DNA of 64,000 nucleotides. Origin: Candidatus Villigracilaceae bacterium. GTDB taxonomy: Bacteria; Chloroflexota; Anaerolineae; Anaerolineales; Villigracilaceae. Position numbers and translations under genes: made by a program. Below, in pieces: positions 45,159 to 53,589 of the stretch. The notes under the pieces are model-generated. The model was not told where the DNA came from. It did no database searches and saw only the letters and a list, made by a program, of their open reading frames with translations. The stretch spans positions 108,047 through 172,046 of the forward strand of contig JAPKMP010000004.1 in NCBI GenBank assembly GCA_026645935.1, given 5' to 3'. Numbering within the stretch: position 1 is the stretch's first letter; each line of letters begins with the position of its first letter.

Positions 45159-46661
45159 TTATTTCTTTCGCCCCGCCAACCCCTTCACCATCAACTCCTT
45201 CGCCACGTTTGGGTCGGCTTTGCCTTTTGTCGCCCTCGCCACCTGACCCATGAACCACTGGAACAAGGTCTCTTTGCCTGCGTTGTACTCGTCCACTTCT
45301 TTGGGGTTGTCGTTGAGGATCTTTGTCACGATCTCTTGAATGGCATCTACATCGGTCATCTGCAAGAGATTCTTTTCTTTGACGATCTGCGCCGGGTCGC
45401 CGCCGTTCTTGAAGAGTTCGGTCAGCACGGTCTTGCCTGCGCTCGCGCCGATGGTCTTGTCGGTCACCATGTCGATCAGTTTGGCAAGCGTTTCGGGCGC
45501 GAGGGTCACATCGTCTATGCTCAAGCCTGAGTCATTCAAGTAACGCATGAACTCGCCCGCGATCCACGAGTGGATTGTCTTGGCGGGGCTTTTCGAATTC
45601 GCGACGACGCTCTCGAAGTAGTTGGCGAGAGTCCGCTCGGAGGTGAGGAAACGCGCCTCGGACGGAGTCAAGCCAAAGTCCGAAATGAAGCGGGCGGTCT
45701 TTGCTTCCGGCAGTTCGGGCAGTTGACTCCGAATCGACTCGATCCATGCATCCGATAATTGAAGGGGAGGAAGATCAGGCTCGGGGAAATAGCGATAGTC
45801 GTGCGCCTCTTCCTTCGACCGTTGACTGGTCGTCACGCCCCGCACATCGTCCCAGCCGAGAGTTTCCTGCACGACCGTGCCGCCTTCTTCATAAATTTTG
45901 ATCTGGCGTTCGATCTCATATTGCGAAGCCCGGACGAGCGCACGGAAGCTGTTGAGATTTTTTATTTCTGTGCGCGTGCGAAATTCATCGCTACCGACGG
46001 GGCGTACAGAAATGTTCGCCTCGAAACGCAGCACACCTTTTTCCATATCGCCAGAGTTCACGCCGAGGTAACGCAAAATCGCGCGGACTTTCGTGGCGTA
46101 ATCGAGCGCGGCTTCGACGGAGCGCATATCTGGCTCGGAGACGATCTCAAGCAACGGGACGCCCGCGCGGTTGAAATCGACCAGCGCATAATTTTTTTCG
46201 TGCGATAGTTTGGCGGTGTCCTCTTCGATGTGAACGCGGCGAACGCGAACCCTCATCCCCAGCCCTTCTCCCGGGGGGAGAAGGGAGCCAGAGTCCCCCT
46301 CTCCCTTTGGGAGAGGGGTTAGGGGTGAGGGCGAAATGTCCATCCAACCCTTCTCGCAAATCGGAAGTTCATACTGCGAGATCTGATAGCCTTTGGGCAG
46401 GTCGGGGTAATAATAATTTTTACGGGCAAAGGTGTTGTGCTTGTTGATGGAGCAGTTCAACGCGAGACCAACCAACGCGGCAAGTTCTGTCGCTTTTTTG
46501 TTGACGACGGGCATAGCCCCAGGTAAACCTGTGCATGTGGGGCAGATGTTTGTGTTCGGCTCAGGCGCGGAAGCATAATCCGCAGAACAGCCGCAGAACA
46601 TTTTGGATTTGGTGAGCAGTTCGCCGTGAATTTCAAGTCCGATGATGGGTTCGTATTTCAT
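45159..46661 (-). CDS. gatB: Asp/Glu-tRNA amidotransferase subunit B with an in-frame repeat insertion
   Basis: A 500-residue GatB, the tRNA-binding kinase subunit of GatCAB, which converts Asp-tRNA-Asn and Glu-tRNA-Gln to the amide forms. Family motifs: [20 protein letters not shown], the zinc cysteines CGC and [22 protein letters not shown] and [20 protein letters not shown]. Between GWMDI and RRVHIEEDT about 30 residues (110-139) come from a repeat. The C-terminal YqeY-like tail is intact. gatC and gatA are 3-5 kb upstream on the same strand. Confidence 0.93.
   Translation of the reverse strand: MKYEPIIGLEIHGELLTKSKMFCGCSADYASAPEPNTNICPTCTGLPGAMPVVNKKATELAALVGLALNCSINKHNTFARKNYYYPDLPKGYQISQYELPICEKGWMDISPSPLTPLPKGEGDSGSLLPPGEGLGMRVRVRRVHIEEDTAKLSHEKNYALVDFNRAGVPLLEIVSEPDMRSVEAALDYATKVRAILRYLGVNSGDMEKGVLRFEANISVRPVGSDEFRTRTEIKNLNSFRALVRASQYEIERQIKIYEEGGTVVQETLGWDDVRGVTTSQRSKEEAHDYRYFPEPDLPPLQLSDAWIESIRSQLPELPEAKTARFISDFGLTPSEARFLTSERTLANYFESVVANSKSPAKTIHSWIAGEFMRYLNDSGLSIDDVTLAPETLAKLIDMVTDKTIGASAGKTVLTELFKNGGDPAQIVKEKNLLQMTDVDAIQEIVTKILNDNPKEVDEYNAGKETLFQWFMGQVARATKGKADPNVAKELMVKGLAGRKK
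46245..46334 (-). repeat. CCCTCTCCC-type palindromic repeat inside gatB
   Basis: About 90 bp containing CCCTCATCCCCAGCCCTTCT and CCCCCTCTCCCTTTGGGAG followed by AGGGGTTAGGGGTGAGGGC. It is translated as [13 protein letters not shown] and [13 protein letters not shown]. The length is a multiple of three and there is no stop codon. Related fragments lie at 42081 and 42327. Confidence 0.8.
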
Positions 46662-46745
46662 GGTTTGTTAGTCTCGCAATTTGCAGTTTATAAATAGAAC
46701 ACTCGTGCTATAATGTTTTTCAGTCACATCTCAAGGAGTAACTTT

Positions 46746-47234
46746 ATGAATGCAGATGCCTTTCGTCATTTTTATAACTATCACTTCGCCGAGAACCGCA
46801 AGGTCTGGGAGTATGTCGCTTCGCTGACCTTCGAACAGTTCGCGCAACCTGTGTATTATTCGCGTGGCTCGGTTCGGGAACAGATCATCCATCTCATTGA
46901 CGCTGAACAGGTTTGGTTCTGTGAACTGCGTGACGTTATGCCTTCGGATCCGCTGCCTGCTTCCGACACGGATGACCGAGATGCCATCCGTGTATATTGG
47001 GATACCGTTGAACAAAATATCCGTTTCTATCTCACTGAGCTACGTGACGATATGTTGTTTACCAAGCCGATCAAAGAACCAGAAGAGGATCAAGTCCTTG
47101 CCGTGTGGCAGGTACTTCTCCATGTGGCTAATCATGCCACCGATCATCGCGCGCAACTGCTGCGCGCCTTGCACGATCTGGGCGTGGACACGAAATCTCA
47201 GGATTACATTTTTTACGCGTACGATCATCCGTGA
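46746..47234 (+). CDS. DinB-family protein
   Basis: This 162-residue four-helix protein has the DinB metal-binding histidines in REQIIHLIDAEQVWF and VANHATDHRAQLLRAL. DinB/YfiT proteins are thiol- or metal-dependent enzymes of broad function. AAGGAG lies before the ATG and a TATAAT near 46708 serves as -10 box, divergent from gatB. Confidence 0.85.
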   Translation: MNADAFRHFYNYHFAENRKVWEYVASLTFEQFAQPVYYSRGSVREQIIHLIDAEQVWFCELRDVMPSDPLPASDTDDRDAIRVYWDTVEQNIRFYLTELRDDMLFTKPIKEPEEDQVLAVWQVLLHVANHATDHRAQLLRALHDLGVDTKSQDYIFYAYDHP

Positions 47235-47313
47235 CCATCGACGATTGACGGTGGACGATGGGTAAAGTTAAAAGTCGAAGGCCTATGGTCAATCGTCCGT
47301 CATCCATCGTCGT
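47232..47313. repeat. CCATCGACGATTGACGG intergenic repeat
   Basis: CCATCGACGATTGACGGTGG and ACGATGG on one side and CGTCCGTCATCCATCGTCG on the other form an imperfect inverted repeat between two convergent genes. Confidence 0.5.
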
Positions 47314-47342
47314 AAAGTCAGTTGTGCTTGCTCCAATTCGTT

Positions 47343-48212
47343 TTATAAACCTGTAACCACGATTCCGACAACTGCCGTGGCTACGCCAATTCCTTGTGTT
47401 TTGGTGATTCTTTCTTTAAGGAAAATGATCGCCAATGCAATTGTGACTATTGACAGGGCGGAGGCGATGGGAGTGATCAAGATTGCGTCTCCGATGGTCA
47501 AGCCGTAGTTGACAACGGCGACTGCGCCCGCTTCGATCACGCCCATGATGAAGATGGCGGCTGCGGTTTTTCCAGCGGTGCCTGCCAGACCCATTCCGCG
47601 TTTTGAAAGTGCGAAAAAGAACAGCATAAAAACAACGATGCCCAACTTGATCAATGCCGTGCTGACCAGCCAGCCGACCTGCTCCACGATGATCTCGCTG
47701 ACATTCCAGTAAATGCCGAAGAAGAAGGCTCCCGCAATGGCTTCCCTGACTCCTGAAGAGAGTTGAAACTTTCGCCCTTGAATTTCGCTCCAGTTCAGGG
47801 AGGCGAGCGTCACGCCTGCCAGAATCATCAAGACGCCGACTGTTTGGGTGGCGGAGAGGCGCTGTCCCATGAAGGTGAAGGCAAAAAACATGGTAAATAC
47901 TGCCCACAAGTTCATGGTGGCGGCAACAATGGACATGTTGCCAACCTCAAAGCCTTTGAAGAAGAACAGATAACCAGCCGAGTAAAGAAGCGCTGCGACG
48001 GGGAACAGGAAAATCACACCTGAAGGGATGTCCATGCTGAGGGATACGAATATGGCGAGCAATAGCATCGATGCCAACCCTGCCAACTGTGACCAGAAAA
48101 ACGATTTGTAAGGTCCGATCTGCTTGGCGAAGACGCCGCCCAGAAAATCATACAGTCCCCACCCGAACATGCCTGTTATGCCCGACAAGATGCTGATGAT
48201 CGTGATGCTCAT
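47343..48212 (-). CDS. EamA/DMT-family transporter
   Basis: This 289-residue protein has about ten membrane helices in two EamA halves. GMFGWGLYDFLGGVFAKQIG opens the protein and SALSIVTIALAIIFLKERIT ends the second half. The substrate is unknown. Its ATG overlaps the gatA stop codon (ATGA), so it is the last gene of the aspS-gatA train and may be translated by coupling. Confidence 0.87.
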   Translation of the reverse strand: MSITIISILSGITGMFGWGLYDFLGGVFAKQIGPYKSFFWSQLAGLASMLLLAIFVSLSMDIPSGVIFLFPVAALLYSAGYLFFFKGFEVGNMSIVAATMNLWAVFTMFFAFTFMGQRLSATQTVGVLMILAGVTLASLNWSEIQGRKFQLSSGVREAIAGAFFFGIYWNVSEIIVEQVGWLVSTALIKLGIVVFMLFFFALSKRGMGLAGTAGKTAAAIFIMGVIEAGAVAVVNYGLTIGDAILITPIASALSIVTIALAIIFLKERITKTQGIGVATAVVGIVVTGL

Positions 48213-49669
48213 AGGTTTGGTTGCCGCTTATGCCAATCGGTCACTTGCTGGTAGGCGTGCGCGACTTGGAACAGAGTTGCCTCATCCAAGTGCTTGCCGA
48301 TGAGTTGCATACCGACGGGCATGTTGTCTGAGAAGCCAGCGGGGAGTGCGAGGGCAGGGACGCCAGCGGGATTCGTCGCAACGACGTAAATATCGGAGAG
48401 GTACATTTCGAGCGGGTCGCTGGTCTTCTCGCCAAGTTTGAACGCCGTAGTGGGACAGGTCGGGGCGAGGAGAATGTCAACTTTGGAAAAAGCAGTTTCA
48501 AAGTCCCGACGAAGAAGCGTACGCACTTTTTGTGCTTTCAAGTAATACGCGTCGTAATATCCAGCCGAGAGAGCATACGCACCAAGCATGATTCGGCGCT
48601 TGACTTCATCCCCAAAACCTTCGTGGCGAGTCTTGAGATAGATGTCGATGACATCCTTCGCACCATCCGAAACGGAGAGACCAAAGCGCGTGCCGTCCAT
48701 GCGGGCGAGGTTGGAACTGGCTTCTGCAAAGAGCAGGAGATAATAAACGGGCAAGCCGTATTTGGTGTGGGGGAGCGAGACTTCGTGAATCTCCATGCCG
48801 AGTTTTTCGTAGGTGCGAATGGCTTCCTGCAGCGCGGACTCAACGCCCGCTTCCATACCTGCCACGAAATATTCTTTCGGGATGCCGAGCTTCATTCCCT
48901 TGACGGGTTTGTTGATATTTGCGGTGTAGTTGGGGACTGGCGATTGGTATGTAGTGCTGTCATGCGGGTCGTGACCTGCAATGTGTTCAAGGACGGTTGC
49001 ACAGTCGTAGGCATTGCGGGCCATGGGACCGATGGAGTCAAATGATGAGACTAAGGCGATAAGTCCATAACGCGAGACTCGTCCATAGGTGGGCTTGATA
49101 CCTGTCACGTTGCAAAAACCCGCGGGCATGCGAACGGAGCCGCCTGTGTCTTCGCCGATGGTGAAGGTGGCAAGACTTGCCGACATCGCCGCGGCGGAAC
49201 CTCCGCTTGAACCACCAGGGACGCGATCCAAATCCCAAGGGTTGTGGGTGTTGAAGAACGCGGAGTTTTCGCACGAGGAGCCCATGCCGAACTCGTCCAT
49301 GTTGGTCTTGCCGACGAGAACTGCGCCAGAATCAGCGAGTTTGTTCGTGACGGTGGAGTTATACTGTGGGATGTAGTTCTCGAGAATCTTCGAGGAGCAA
49401 GTAGTGCGGACTCCGCGCGTGGAGATGCAGTCCTTCATTGAGAAGGGTATGCCGGTCAGTGGGGTGACGTTTTCGCCTTTGGCAATGCGCTCATCGGCAT
49501 TCCTGGCTTGTTCGAGCGCGAGTTCATCCGTGACCGTAACATAGGACTTGACCTTCTTGTCCACTTCATGGATGCGGTTAAGCATGGCTTGCGTCAGTTC
49601 GACGGAGGAGATTTTCCTGGTGGTGAGAAGTTCGTGAGCTTCTCGGATGGTGAGGTTGTGTAGTTGCAT
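48209..49669 (-). CDS. gatA: Asp/Glu-tRNA amidotransferase subunit A
   Basis: A 486-residue amidase that frees ammonia from glutamine for GatB. The Ser-cisSer-Lys triad is in place: Lys in GIPFSMKDCISTRG, serines in DRVPGGSSGGSAAA, and FTIGEDTGGSVRMPAGFC. The start MQLHNLTIREA was chosen; the longer frame runs through a palindromic repeat. It follows gatC after a 54-bp gap filled by that repeat and overlaps the downstream DMT gene. Confidence 0.95.
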   Translation of the reverse strand: MQLHNLTIREAHELLTTRKISSVELTQAMLNRIHEVDKKVKSYVTVTDELALEQARNADERIAKGENVTPLTGIPFSMKDCISTRGVRTTCSSKILENYIPQYNSTVTNKLADSGAVLVGKTNMDEFGMGSSCENSAFFNTHNPWDLDRVPGGSSGGSAAAMSASLATFTIGEDTGGSVRMPAGFCNVTGIKPTYGRVSRYGLIALVSSFDSIGPMARNAYDCATVLEHIAGHDPHDSTTYQSPVPNYTANINKPVKGMKLGIPKEYFVAGMEAGVESALQEAIRTYEKLGMEIHEVSLPHTKYGLPVYYLLLFAEASSNLARMDGTRFGLSVSDGAKDVIDIYLKTRHEGFGDEVKRRIMLGAYALSAGYYDAYYLKAQKVRTLLRRDFETAFSKVDILLAPTCPTTAFKLGEKTSDPLEMYLSDIYVVATNPAGVPALALPAGFSDNMPVGMQLIGKHLDEATLFQVAHAYQQVTDWHKRQPNL

Positions 49670-49675
49670 GGCGCA

Positions 49676-49729
49676 AAATAATTGGTAATTGGGGATTGGT
49701 AAATGGTAATTACCATTTACCAATTACTG
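49676..49729. repeat. Palindromic TTGGTAAATGGTAA repeat between gatC and gatA
   Basis: TTGGTAAATGGTAA is followed directly by TTACCATTTACCAA, a perfect 28-bp palindrome, with further ATTGGTAATTGG units beside it. The gatC stop codon TAA lies inside the repeat. A matching fragment (AATTACCATTTACC) ends the window. Confidence 0.75.
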
Positions 49730-50026
49730 TTCTTCCCCTAACACAGTAGGCACTTTGACATACCCGCGCTCTGAATTTGGCGCGTTCTTGAGGAATTCTT
49801 CGCGGCTCATGGACGGTTTAACTTCGTCTTCGCGCAGCACGTTTTCGGCGTTGGCGATATCCGAAGCGGGCGGGATGTTTTCCGTATCCACTTCGTTAAG
49901 CATGTTGAAGTAGTCAATAATGGAAGAAAATTGTCCGCTGAATTTTTGCGCTTCCTCTTCGGAGATTCCGAGGCGAACGAGAAATGCGACGTGCTTGACG
50001 GTATTGGTATCGATGGTTTGGGTCAT
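49724..50026 (-). CDS. gatC: Asp/Glu-tRNA amidotransferase subunit C
   Basis: This 100-residue subunit stabilises GatA-GatB. It has VKHVAFLVRLGISEEEAQKF, FNMLNEVDTENIPPASDIAN and LREDEVKPSMSREEFLKNAP, the typical GatC order, and ends EEQ just inside a palindromic repeat. It lies upstream of gatA. Confidence 0.93.
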   Translation of the reverse strand: MTQTIDTNTVKHVAFLVRLGISEEEAQKFSGQFSSIIDYFNMLNEVDTENIPPASDIANAENVLREDEVKPSMSREEFLKNAPNSERGYVKVPTVLGEEQ

Positions 50027-50036
50027 AAATCCTCTT

Positions 50037-50112
50037 TACCATGAAGTGTCACAAAGCAACACGAAGGAAAAGATTTAAGGACTTTGTGCATGTTCGTGAC
50101 TCTTTGTGGTGA
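50037..50112. repeat. CACAAAG/CACGAAGG-type intergenic repeat
   Basis: TGTCACAAAGCAACACGAAGG and GACTTTGTGCATGTTCGTGA then CTCTTTGTGG form an imperfect inverted repeat between dapB and gatC. A sister copy lies at 55479-55548. Confidence 0.6.
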
Positions 50113-50120
50113 ATTGCTTT

Positions 50121-50930
50121 CTACGTCTCAAAGTTCAACACACTATCCAATCCGCGGCGCAGACCGACAAACGAACTGACTTTGCGGATTGCCAATAAAG
50201 AACCATCCACATAAGGCTGGGCGCTGGTCCCTGAATCGTGACGGAGGGTCAGCCGTTGGTCGGGCATACCGAAGATGACTTCAGCCGAAATGGTGTAACT
50301 GGGCAATCGTAGGGAGTGTACCTGCGAACCGCTCATCCGTGCACCGCGCGTCTCTTTGACGCCTTGTGTTTCTTCCAAGAGCACGGTCAGCTCCGAAGAG
50401 CGGACTTTTGACAGCCGATTCGCCAACTCACGCACCGTTCCGCTGGGGGAGTCCTTTTTGCCATCGCTGGCGTAGTCAATGATCTCCCATTGCGGGATGA
50501 AACGCGCCGCAATCTCGGCGAACTTTTGAAGCAGGACAACGGTCAAGGCAAAGTTGCCGACAGCCAGAACGCCGCGCTGAGATTTGTCAGCGGAAAATGC
50601 AATTTCGGTGTAGTCTTCGTCCGTCAATCCCGATGTGCCAACCACGACATGCGCTCCGTGCTGCAAGGCGCTCAACACGTTTAATTTCGCCACATCCGGC
50701 TTTGTGAATTCAAAGAACACATCACACGGTTGAGCTTCCAATGCTTCCTGTGCCGTTGCATAAATGGGGCAGGCCAAACTTGACTCGTTCAACGCTTCGC
50801 CAAGCGTCTTGCCAGCATGGGTGCGTGAAACCGCAGAGATCAGCACAATGTCATCTGATTTTGCAATTGTTCTGGCAACCGCAGACCCCGCCCAACCTGT
50901 AGCGCCAGCAAGACAAACTCGAATGGTCAT
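50121..50930 (-). CDS. dapB: 4-hydroxy-tetrahydrodipicolinate reductase
   Basis: A 269-residue enzyme of lysine/diaminopimelate synthesis. The NAD(P) motif reads VCLAGATGWAGSAVA, with DVFFEFTKPDVAKLN and VVVGTSGLTDEDY; the C-terminal domain begins near ALTVVLLQKFAEIAA. It overlaps the mazF-like gene by 4 bp (ATGA). It draws on the aspartate pathway, which fits its place in the aspS-gatCA train. One family motif, the catalytic E(L)HHxxK-type histidines, reads YASDGKKDSPSGT, so it is a divergent member. Confidence 0.82.
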   Translation of the reverse strand: MTIRVCLAGATGWAGSAVARTIAKSDDIVLISAVSRTHAGKTLGEALNESSLACPIYATAQEALEAQPCDVFFEFTKPDVAKLNVLSALQHGAHVVVGTSGLTDEDYTEIAFSADKSQRGVLAVGNFALTVVLLQKFAEIAARFIPQWEIIDYASDGKKDSPSGTVRELANRLSKVRSSELTVLLEETQGVKETRGARMSGSQVHSLRLPSYTISAEVIFGMPDQRLTLRHDSGTSAQPYVDGSLLAIRKVSSFVGLRRGLDSVLNFET

Positions 50931-51286
50931 AAATATGCTTCCTTCTCGTGATGTTGGGTCATGACCTGTAAAAAACGCAAACCAGCCAGCACTTGCTGAA
51001 TCCTTTGCTCGGTCAATGTCCCGATATATTCACCTAATAGTATTTCGTCCACTGTATTGACTTGTGACGCAACGATGACACTTTGTTTTGGAAGACCAGC
51101 TTCACCTTTATCGAGCAGCACATTGCCAGGGTCTTTGGCGCGCTTTAGGTTTGTAGTCAAAGCACAAACGGTCACTTTATTTTGTACGTTGACCTGAATG
51201 ACAACATGCGGATGAATGTGATCGGATTCAATCCCGTTTGTTTTATTTGGTGTGATCCAAAACACATCACCTTGTTTGGCGCTCAT
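50927..51286 (-). CDS. MazF/PemK-family toxin
   Basis: This 119-residue protein is a probable mRNA endonuclease. It has the MazF opening KQGDVFWITPN, then HPHVVIQVNVQ, CALTTNLKRAKDPGNVLL and LPKQSVIVASQVNTVDE. The usual MazE antitoxin is missing; a 73-residue protein is encoded 11 bp upstream instead. It overlaps dapB by 4 bp, so the pair sits inside a housekeeping gene train. Confidence 0.85.
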   Translation of the reverse strand: MSAKQGDVFWITPNKTNGIESDHIHPHVVIQVNVQNKVTVCALTTNLKRAKDPGNVLLDKGEAGLPKQSVIVASQVNTVDEILLGEYIGTLTEQRIQQVLAGLRFLQVMTQHHEKEAYL

Positions 51287-51297
51287 TAACACATTGC

Positions 51298-51519
51298 CTA
51301 ACTTTTTGATTGTGCTTTCCGTTGCTCATCGTTCTCTTCCAACTGTTTGCGTATCCAGCGCATCAGATTGATCGCCTTGTGCTCGGGCTTGAAATAAGCG
51401 CCAACTGTTTCTTCGAATGGAACAGGAAAACGAAAACCATCGACGTCATACCACAGCGCTCCGTCGGTGCAGTATACAAACTTCGCTGTTTTATTGACGA
51501 TCAATTCTTTTATGTTCAT
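51298..51519 (-). CDS. Small protein paired with MazF-like toxin, candidate antitoxin
   Basis: A 73-residue protein: FVYCTDGALWYDVDGFRFPV, FEETVGAYFKPEHKAINLMR and a charged tail. It lacks the AbrB/MazE or ribbon-helix-helix pattern. Similar small proteins with an LWY...FPVP pattern occur beside PemK/MazF genes elsewhere (recollection, not checked). Proximity suggests an antitoxin role. Confidence 0.6.
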   Translation of the reverse strand: MNIKELIVNKTAKFVYCTDGALWYDVDGFRFPVPFEETVGAYFKPEHKAINLMRWIRKQLEENDEQRKAQSKS

Positions 51520-51544
51520 GGTTTCCTTTCCTTTCTTTTTTATC

Positions 51545-53308
51545 CTAACTAAATTTGATATGTAGTTCTTTCAACTGCTTCGGCTCTACCTCAGACGGAG
51601 CATCCGCCATCACGTCGCGTCCATTCTGGTTCTTCGGGAAGGCGATCACTTCGCGGATGTTCGGTTCGTCCGCCAGCAGCATCACGAGCCGGTCAATACC
51701 GGGAGCCATGCCGCCGTGCGGGGGAGCGCCATACTCGAACGCCTCCAGCATGTGACCGAATTTCTTCTGAATGTCCTCATCGCTCAAGCCGAGCAACTGG
51801 AACATCTTCATCTGAATATCGCGGCGGTGAATACGGATCGAGCCTGAGGCGGTCTCATATCCGTTACACACCATGTCATATGCATCCGAAAGCACCGCGC
51901 CAGGATCGGTATCGAACTTCGGCAGGTCTTCCATCTTCGGCATCGTGAACGGATGATGTTCCGACTCCCATGTTTGCGTTTCTTCATTGAACGCAAAGAA
52001 CGGGAAGTCCACCACCCACGCGAAAGCCATCATATTTTTATCTGCCAAATCCAACTTATCGCGGAACCACAAGCGCAGTCCGCCGAGAGTTTTATTTGCA
52101 ATAGCTCGAGCATCAGAAGCGAAGACGATCAGATCGCCGACTCCTGTTCCCGTTTTTTCTTTCAACGCTGCCAGTTCTTCCTCCTTAAAGAACTTTGCCG
52201 CGCTTCCTTTCACGCCCTCGGCTGTTACCGCCAAATAGGGCATTCCCTTCGCCCCAAACGACTTCGCCACTTCTGTGAGCGCATCGAGCTCCTTGCGAGA
52301 CATCTCCGCAGACTTGGGCGCGACGATGCACTTGATCACGCCACCCGCCTCCAACGCGGACTGGAAGACCTTGAACTCGCTCTTCGCCAAAATATCGGTG
52401 ACGTCGATCAACTCCATGCCGAAGCGCAGGTCGGGCTTGTCTGTGCCGAAGCGTTCAAGCACTTCTTTATAAGAGAACTTGGGCCACGGCGAAGAAAACA
52501 ACTTCTTATGAGGCGCTACTTCTGGCAGCATCGCTGTGAACAGACCTTCGACCAGATCCAACACATCGTCGCGTTGCACGAAAGACATCTCAAGGTCTAG
52601 CTGTGTGAATTCGGGCTGACGGTCGCCGCGCAGATCTTCGTCACGGAAGCAGCGCGCGATCTGGAAGTATCTGTCCATGCCTGCCACCATCAGCAATTGC
52701 TTCAACTGCTGGGGCGACTGGGGCAATGCGTAGAACTGACCCGGGTAAATGCGGGAAGGGACGAGGTAATCGCGCGCGCCTTCGGGAGTCGCTTTGAACA
52801 TGATCGGCGTTTCGATCTCAATGAAGCCTTTTTCATCAAGATAGTCGCGCATGTACTTGACGATCTTATGCCTCAGCACCATATTCCTGGTCAGGCGTTC
52901 ACGGCGCAGGTCAATGTAACGATATTTCAAACGCATGTTCTCGTCAGGCAGGTCATTGTCGGTATTGACCATGAACGGCGGAGTCCTGGATGGGTTGAGT
53001 ACGATCACATTCCTGGCAATGACTTCTACTTCGCCCGTTTCCATTTTTGGATTTTCCATCCCTTCAGGGCGTTTTTGTGCCACGCCTTCGATCTGCAAAA
53101 CCCACTCATTGCGCACATCTGCAACGAGATCGAGCATTTCTGTGGGCAGATCGGGATTGATGGTGACCTGAACAATGCCTGCGCGGTCACGCAGGTCAAA
53201 GAATGCCACCCCACCGTGATCGCGGCGTCGATTTACCCAGCCTGCAAGTGTGACGGTCTGCCCGGCATGGCTGGCTCTTAATTCTCCACAAAGATGAGTT
53301 CTGTACAT
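51545..53308 (-). CDS. aspS: Aspartyl-tRNA synthetase, predicted non-discriminating
   Basis: A 587-residue bacterial-type AspRS: OB fold, class II core, GAD insertion (about residues 290-410) and motif 3 [18 protein letters not shown]. In the anticodon-binding domain His31 (RRRDHGG) and Gly83 (RPEGMEN) match residues known from Pseudomonas aeruginosa AspRS to allow charging of both tRNA-Asp and tRNA-Asn; discriminating E. coli AspRS has Leu and Lys there. With GatCAB it would give Asn-tRNA-Asn. GGAGG precedes the ATG. An attenuator-like leader lies upstream. Confidence 0.95.
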   Translation of the reverse strand: MYRTHLCGELRASHAGQTVTLAGWVNRRRDHGGVAFFDLRDRAGIVQVTINPDLPTEMLDLVADVRNEWVLQIEGVAQKRPEGMENPKMETGEVEVIARNVIVLNPSRTPPFMVNTDNDLPDENMRLKYRYIDLRRERLTRNMVLRHKIVKYMRDYLDEKGFIEIETPIMFKATPEGARDYLVPSRIYPGQFYALPQSPQQLKQLLMVAGMDRYFQIARCFRDEDLRGDRQPEFTQLDLEMSFVQRDDVLDLVEGLFTAMLPEVAPHKKLFSSPWPKFSYKEVLERFGTDKPDLRFGMELIDVTDILAKSEFKVFQSALEAGGVIKCIVAPKSAEMSRKELDALTEVAKSFGAKGMPYLAVTAEGVKGSAAKFFKEEELAALKEKTGTGVGDLIVFASDARAIANKTLGGLRLWFRDKLDLADKNMMAFAWVVDFPFFAFNEETQTWESEHHPFTMPKMEDLPKFDTDPGAVLSDAYDMVCNGYETASGSIRIHRRDIQMKMFQLLGLSDEDIQKKFGHMLEAFEYGAPPHGGMAPGIDRLVMLLADEPNIREVIAFPKNQNGRDVMADAPSEVEPKQLKELHIKFS

Positions 53309-53329
53309 ACTTGCGCCTCCGAAAGGATT

Positions 53330-53422
53330 ATGTCATTGCGAGCAGGAGCGGGACGGGGCAATCTCAAGATCGACGGGGAGATTGCTTCGAGCGGAATTGT
53401 GCCGCTCTCGCAAATAACATGG
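53330..53422. repeat. GTCATTGCGAG palindromic repeat in the aspS leader region
   Basis: TGTCATTGCGAGCAGGAGCG at one end and CGCTCTCGCAAATAACATGG at the other, with GGCAATCTC and GAGATTGC in the middle, form a long inverted repeat. It lies between the attenuator terminator and the aspS start codon and would fold in the mRNA. Confidence 0.7.
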
Positions 53423-53430
53423 AATAGATA

Positions 53431-53465
53431 AAATAAATCGCCCTGCGCTTCTGCGTCGGGCGATT
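53431..53465 (-). terminator. Attenuator terminator upstream of aspS
   Basis: On the minus strand AATCGCCC (53465-53458) pairs with GGGCGATT (53443-53436), with an inner CGC/GCG helix and AGAA loop, then TATTTTATC. It shares TCGCCC with an alternative antiterminator helix. Confidence 0.75.
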
Positions 53466-53510
53466 GGCTTGACTTGATTTGCTTTGTCAACTAGCAAGGC
53501 TTCGCCCAAC
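53455..53510 (-). promoter_or_regulatory. Antiterminator helix of the aspS leader
   Basis: GTTGGGCGA (53510-53502), inside the leader-peptide frame, can pair with TCGCCCGAC (53463-53455) over 9 bp with one G-U pair. This pairing uses the 5' arm of the terminator, so the two structures exclude each other. Confidence 0.7.
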
Positions 53511-53574
53511 GATAGGGTAGATCGTCATTATCATTATTATTATCGTTGTTGGCAAAGTGGATCGGGTGCTGCAT
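53491..53574 (-). CDS. 27-residue Asn/Asp-rich leader peptide of aspS
   Basis: ATG at 53574 to TAG at 53493-53491. The peptide starts MQHPIHFA, has residues 9-18 NNDNNNDNDD and ends LPYRWAKPC. A perfect TATAAT (53589-53584) lies 9 bp upstream, so the message is nearly leaderless. A ribosome stalled on the Asn/Asp codons (53550-53521) leaves GTTGGGCGA free to form the antiterminator; one that reads to the stop codon covers it and the terminator forms. This is the trp-type attenuation layout, here for aspS. It is too short for usual gene calling. Confidence 0.8.
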   Translation of the reverse strand: MQHPIHFANNDNNNDNDDLPYRWAKPC

Positions 53575-53583
53575 CGTGGCGGG

Positions 53584-53589
53584 ATTATA
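53584..53589 (-). promoter_or_regulatory. -10 box of the aspS leader
   Basis: A perfect TATAAT on the minus strand. Position -35 holds only CGAACA (three of six consensus bases) at 17 bp. Confidence 0.6.

Noticed and set aside
47232-50112. Insertion sequences at the inverted repeats
   Set aside because: The elements are under 100 bp and contain no transposase frame; they fit short palindromic repeats better.
53521-53550. ATT/ATC-rich triplet run that looks like a simple repeat
   Set aside because: On the minus strand it is the Asn/Asp codon run of the aspS leader peptide, so it was treated as coding, not as a microsatellite.
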